Shown piece after piece: positions 59,218-64,000 of a DNA stretch of 64,000 nucleotides (its first letter is position 1; each line of letters begins with the position of its first letter). The notes below the pieces were generated by a model. The model worked only from the letters and a program-made list of their open reading frames with translations. It made no database searches and was not told the DNA's origin. This DNA is from Acacia acuminata. Lineage: Eukaryota > Streptophyta > Magnoliopsida > Fabales > Fabaceae. Position numbers and translations under genes: made by a program. The stretch lies in contig JAFJYI010000138.1 in the NCBI GenBank assembly GCA_019022655.1, positions 1,302,001 through 1,366,000 on the forward strand, read 5' to 3'.

Positions 59218-60820
59218 CCCAAACAAACTGGTTGTCATCCATAAATGACTTGCCAGGACACTGCCCAAAGCCCCAAGCCAAATACCATTTGACTCTTCAC
59301 ACGTAACAATGGGATTTTTAACCTGAAACTCTGTTTTACCCTGTTCTCTTCTTGCAGTCCTCATTAAACTACGCTTAATGACTTTGACACATGTATTATG
59401 ACAAAAATATCTCAGGGAAGGGACTCGCCCGAAACAAAGCATCAATCCAATCCAAGTGCCTATATTAAAATCTCTCAGGTAAGACATATTTTTGACTTTT
59501 TTTTTTTTTTTGGGGGGGGGGGGGTGTGTTATGGCATTACACATTGAGAATGAGAAATCCTGTGCTGAGTCTTGGTTCAAGGGTAGTTGTTGGTCACCTG
59601 CCACAAGTTACTGTTTTAGGAAAATTATTATTAATATTATTAATGCCACTCAGCACTCACGTTCAGGGTATCATCACTCCAATTTATTATTTTACTTGAA
59701 TCTTCACCTCTCCCCTGTCCAACTACTGCTTTAATTTTGGTTGTTATTATCATCATCCTTGTTATAAAAAAATTCAAAACTTTCATGCTTAATTGCTGTA
59801 ATAAATATTACCCATTTCGTAAGATCACTTACTTCAAGTATGGTAGCTGTACTTGGCCACGAAATGATGACAACTGTGTTTTCATGTCTTATTCTTGGTG
59901 ACTTTTGTTCCCACTTTCTCTGCCATCGGAAACATTTGAATGGCCAAGGCAATCATTTAACCTGATGAGGTGCTGGTCCTCAATCATATTATTTTGGAAA
60001 ATCAAATTCAGGTCCAAGGAAAAAATAAAAAAAATAAAATCCAACACAGATTTCCCTAAAAAAAAAAAAAAAAATCCCAGAGTCTTTCAAATTATTAGCT
60101 ACCACAAGTCCACAGCCTTACAAAACTCTAACTACTCACGAGAAACTTCACCATCTTTTTTTTTGATAATAAGAAACTTCACCATCTTGACCAGTTTTTG
60201 TGTGGTGAACTTTGTACATCATTGGCTGTGTGAAACAGTTTTTGTGTGGTGAACTTTGTACATCATTGGCTGTGTGCCATGTCTGCTCAATCAATCCTCA
60301 TAAAGTTGACTTAAAAGCAGAGAAGAGAAGCAAAAGGCAAAAGCCACGCTTAATTCGTACAGTGACAGCCATTATTTTGGCCCACTCTTGTTCCTCTTTT
60401 GGTTACTTGGGTTAGGATTCTTATTAGCTGTGATCAAGCAGGTGACCCTAAACTTAATTTGAACTGAACTGGTTATCATTTATTTTGACTGATAGGTTTG
60501 TCAAACCGAGTTGTGGGGTCACAACTCAGAAGATAAGTCAAGCTGTCATGAACTATATAGAGAAGGGCTTTTCCATGGAGACTTCCTAAAGACAGGCATC
60601 GTGCCAGAAGCATAGGATGGTTAATAGCATTATAGACACCCTTACGTGAAATAGATATGCTAATTTATTAACAAGTGTTATAGGGACCACGTGGGTTATA
60701 AGATACTTCAGTCTGCAAAGGAGACATCAATGTGCATCATTTACTTCTCAGCTCTTCAAAATTTATCTGCACTGTATCAGCGATCAAAAATTAAGATTTA
60801 AATTTCTCTCTCTACTTAAA
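59218..60820. other. Intergenic and upstream region of the GASA gene
   Basis: Includes poly(T)/poly(G) at about 59497-59523 and the 41-bp duplication at 60192-60276. No gene recognised. Confidence 0.5.
60192..60276. repeat. 41-bp tandem duplication separated by AAA
   Basis: CAGTTTTTGTGTGGTGAACT through GGCTGTGTG occurs at 60192-60232 and again at 60236-60276 with no mismatch, 44 bp apart. It lies about 640 bp upstream of the GASA start codon. Confidence 0.92.
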
Positions 60821-60827
60821 GTGCCTC

Positions 60828-60835
60828 TATTTATA
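60828..60835 (+). promoter_or_regulatory. TATA box of the GASA gene
   Basis: TATTTATA about 75 bp before the ATG at 60911, in a short, compact upstream region with CT-rich sequence. The spacing suits a short 5' UTR. Confidence 0.6.
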
Positions 60836-60910
60836 CCACACCCTGCTTTTGCTTCAGCAATAACATCACTTCTCTGCAATCTGTTCTTGTCCGGCTTCTG
60901 CTTCAGAAGA

Positions 60911-61803
60911 ATGGCTTCCAACTCCAAATCTCGTTTTTTGCTGCTGGGCACTTTTGTTCTGTTGGCCACCAATGTATGCTTAATTCTCTCGATCCTCGCA
61001 GCTTAAAACAAGTAAACATGAAAAAAATTTCTAACTTCTTGTGTCCTGACATGAAAATACTGCCTTCTTTCTTCATGTTATATGCAGGTTTCTTCTTATG
61101 ACGAAGAGGTCATCAATCAGGTACGGCCTCGTTAATCGTTTTACAAATATCCTGATCCATTACTCTTTTTCTCTGATTCCGTCTTAAAGACTAGAAAATC
61201 CCCACATACCGGAAAGTTGGTGTCTTGGTTGGATACATGATTTCTTTTTCTGCACAAAGTCTGGCTTTTTTCACACCATTTACCTCAAGAACACGGTATC
61301 TGAAACAGGGGAAGTATGCAAAACCTCCGGTTTCCGCGGTGGCTCCTGTGGTGGCCCCTACGCCACCGCCACCGGTGAAGCCACCAACTCCTCCGGCTGT
61401 CCCTGTCGGAAAGGCACCAACCCCGCCGCCGACGACGGGGCATCCAGTGGCTCCGGCACCTCAGCCCCCAGTAAATCCTCCAGTTGCTCCAGCCCCAGGT
61501 CCAGTAGCTCCCATAGTTAGATCAAACAAAGGTACTAATCAACATTATATATTTATATGCGTTTGATACACAAGTGAGGGACGATTGAAAGAGTAACATA
61601 CGAATTATGAAAATGCAGATTGTGTACCACTGTGTGAGAATCGGTGCCAGTTGCACTCAAGGAAGAGAGTGTGCGTAAGAGCCTGCAGTACCTGCTGTGA
61701 ACGGTGCAAGTGTGTTCCTCCGGGCACTTACGGCAACCGTGAAGTCTGCGGCAAGTGCTACACCGACATGGTCACCCACGGCAACCGATTCAAGTGCCCT
61801 TAG
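60911..61803 (+). CDS. Gibberellin-regulated GASA/snakin peptide with proline-rich linker (GASA14-like)
   Basis: Four exons, 60911-60973, 61088-61120, 61309-61531 and 61619-61803, give 167 residues. Residues 1-24 form a signal peptide (basic start, then LLLGTFVLLATN). A proline-rich linker at about 36-102 has repeated APTPPPPVKPP/PVAPAPQPP words, as in wall-associated hydroxyproline-rich proteins. The GASA domain at 107-167 contains all 12 cysteines in family spacing (DCVPLCENRC..RACSTCCERCKC..CGKC..FKCP). GASA peptides are secreted, often gibberellin-induced, and act in growth, redox balance and defence; snakins are antimicrobial. The proline-rich type corresponds to Arabidopsis GASA14. The linker length is variable between species, so orthology is inferred. 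Confidence 0.88.
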
Positions 61804-63609
61804 CCTTCTTCTCCACGTTTGTTACTGCAAGTGTTTACTATATTTAGCTACTAAACTAGTGAGTCTTCATTAATAATTACTGAACTGAGTGAGGACTGTG
61901 TGCTAAGTGTGTTTATTTAGTTAGAGACTATTGTCTATTTTCCAAGTGTTGCGTTGCCTTTTGTTTCCTAAGCTACAACCAGATTTGTTCCAACATCATC
62001 TCGTAATTGTAGTCTATTTCGTTTAGTAATGATGTATGTTTTTCGCTTTTGGTTGATTTAAGAATTGTGAGGGAAAATGTACGGACCGGTTTTTGTTTTG
62101 TTGTGTTTTGTCCATTAATGGGATGGCCCCCATGCGATTGGATTCTGCGTATCTTGAAGCAACAACCAACGCTCCCATATACATAAGGCCCACATAACGT
62201 GGAGATAATTATGTTCTCTGCGTCTTTGTCAGATTCAAACGACGCTTTAATTAAACCCCAAATCAGAGTTTACACTGAGACTAACAATTTTACTCGATTT
62301 TTTATATATTTAGAAAACTATAAAATCGTAAACTTCTCTCATTGGATATATAGAAATACTCATGTAACTGTGAAAATGCGACATATGAATTTTGACTAAG
62401 CTCTTGAAACTAATTGGTTTGAAGTTTAAACCTTCAATGTTCAACCTCTACCTCTGCGTGCTCCTTCCCAGCATATAGTTCCCGTTGCTATAGCAAGTCA
62501 CACTGAAGTTATCGGTTGGACACAGGCGGAAGAAAGACAAAATGAGTGATAAGGTATATTTAATTTTCAGATGTTTTTAAATCATCTCAATCAATAAAGT
62601 GCAAATGATTTTATTAACGCGTACTGGTATGCCATTTTACTAAAGAAATAGGGTAAGTAGTTGATTAATAACAAGGTTTTTTAAAACCTCGTTTTTGCGG
62701 AAATAAGTATTTTTGGGTGTCCAAAAATATCCAAATTTTAATAATTTTTTTTCAAAGGCAATAATTAGAACAACCATTAAAATTAATCTATCAAAAAAAT
62801 GTTATCAACATTAATATGAAACAATATAAATTATTCAATAAATAAAAAATTAATTCGTAATAAAAAAAAAATAAATACAAAGAATATGTTTTTTTCCTTT
62901 TTTTTTTTATATATTACAAAATCCTCTAGTAATTATATATTAGTTAAATTAATTAATAAAAATAAAAAACTTATTTTACACAAAAAATTTATAATTTATT
63001 ACTTATATAATATTGTAATATTAAAATATGTGTTTATTTAATATGAAAACGTCCTTTCTTTAAAATTTATAATAACTAATTATGTGTTTTAATATAAAAT
63101 AATAATAAAATAAAAAATGTTATAGTTTAAATAAATTAGGTGGAGCAGGGGATTTTTCGTCATTTTTAAACCCGAATCTGTAGGATCAGGGTTTAATCGT
63201 CCCGATTCCCTGACTCTACATTTTACTAAAGAAGAGTAGGTAAGTAATTGATTATAGGATAAGTAATGGATTAGTATATAATGTAACTTCATGAAAAGAG
63301 ATTTATCTTGTTTTGCGGAAATAAGCATTTTTGAGTGTCCAAGAATATCCCAAACAAACAAAGGCAAAATTAGAACTTTAGTAATTTTCGTCATTTAAAA
63401 AAATCGTCCTCCATTTTGGGGTTGAGTGTTTAGTTGGCGAGTCGAAACAAGAAATTAGTTGGCGTCTTGGTTCGCCGAAACAAGGTGGGTTTTTTTTTTT
63501 TTTTTTTTCCCCTTGTGCCAAAAATTTCAAATCCTGTTTCTCATACCGAAGGAAAACAAAGACAGGACAGAGTGATCAATAAGCTTAATCGAAGCCGAAG
63601 ATACAGAAA
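61804..63609. other. Intergenic between GASA and PIG-N, with a dispersed duplication
   Basis: After the probable 3' UTR (to about 62.05 kb) the DNA becomes very AT-rich. Two related segments at 62634-62740 and 63220-63360 are reported below. No gene seen. Confidence 0.5.
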
Positions 63610-63847
63610 ATGCGCAGCGATGGCATCTTGGGCAGCAGAGATTCCCCAGGAAAGAAAATGGCGGCAACTAGTAGAGCGAATTGGTTGAAGAGGCGGGAGA
63701 GATGGCTGGTGGTACTGGGAGTGATTCTTCATGCAGTTTACATGCTCAGCATATTTGACATTTATTTCAAGACTCCTATTGTTCATGGCATAGATCCCGT
63801 CACTCCTCGCTTCACTGCCCCGGCCAAGCGTCTCGTTCTACTTGTTG
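63610..63847 (+). CDS. PIGN: GPI ethanolamine phosphate transferase 1 (PIG-N), first exon only
   Basis: The exon runs from ATG 63610 to the donor GTACG at 63848 and encodes about 79 residues; the remainder lies beyond the window. The sequence WLKRRERWLVVLGVILHAVY followed by MLSIFDIYFKTPIVHG and RLVLLV matches the N-terminus of plant PIG-N. PIG-N is an ER multi-membrane enzyme that adds ethanolamine phosphate to the first mannose of the GPI anchor. The membrane segment is at about 32-52; the luminal alkaline-phosphatase-like domain would begin in the next exon with the metal-binding Asp. A second in-frame ATG at residue 17 is an alternative start. Confidence 0.85.
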
Positions 63848-64000
63848 GTACGATCTATTGCACCACCTCTGTTTGTTGGATTGTCTGTATGAAATGTTGC
63901 CTTTATGTTCTTGGGATTTGGTTAGTGTTTATTATGGATTGAGCTGTTTGCTGAAGGGTGTTACTTCAAAGTGGATGTTTGTTGTGTGTACTCGTATGAA

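Noticed and set aside
1..64000. CRISPR arrays, operons, phage or plasmid modules
   Set aside because: The window is plant nuclear DNA; the regular repeats present are transposon arms, MITEs or microsatellites.

Overview
The window is nuclear DNA from a flowering plant, most likely a eudicot. Genes are split by short GT..AG introns, intergenic DNA is AT-rich and full of transposon relics, and the protein families (CSLC, TBL, SUO-like BAH/TFIIS, GASA, viroplasmin-RNase H1) are plant-type. I see no CRISPR, operon or phage-like features. The species cannot be fixed from sequence alone.

Layout. 1-4 kb: the 3' end of a Ty1-copia element, then a probable Harbinger-type element carrying a MULE-like foldback element. 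4.6-8.7 kb (-): a DEG9-type protease gene with the catalytic serine codon changed and two frameshifts. 9-14.8 kb: nested insertions (SINE inside SINE; solo LTR inside a hAT-type element inside a third SINE). 15.8-16.3 kb (+): a single-exon 2H/LigT-fold protein. 18.6-21.1 kb (-): a TBL polysaccharide O-acetyltransferase. 24.4-30.3 kb (-): a 1581-residue SUO-like BAH/TFIIS-N protein. 30.8-47 kb: a gene-poor stretch with transposon fossils, including Harbinger protein remnants and a 966-bp element with a perfect 8-bp target duplication. 47.3-49.6 kb (+): a CSLC4-type xyloglucan glucan synthase. 51.5-53.9 kb (+): RNase H1. 55.4-57.3 kb (+): a small plastid protein with an HMA-like fold. 60.9-61.8 kb (+): a proline-rich GASA/snakin peptide. 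63.6 kb to the end (+): the first exon of PIG-N (GPI ethanolamine phosphate transferase 1), cut by the window edge.

How the genes relate. Most are unrelated housekeeping genes. One thread is the cell wall: CSLC4 builds the xyloglucan backbone, the TBL protein belongs to the family that O-acetylates wall polysaccharides, and the GASA peptide is secreted to the wall. The most unusual material is in the mobile DNA. Several nested insertions can be ordered in time from target duplications, and there is a family of foldback MITEs with 9-bp target duplications and internal minisatellite-like cores. I found no convincing evidence of a wholly new functional system; the strongest candidates are the foldback family and the decayed protease gene.
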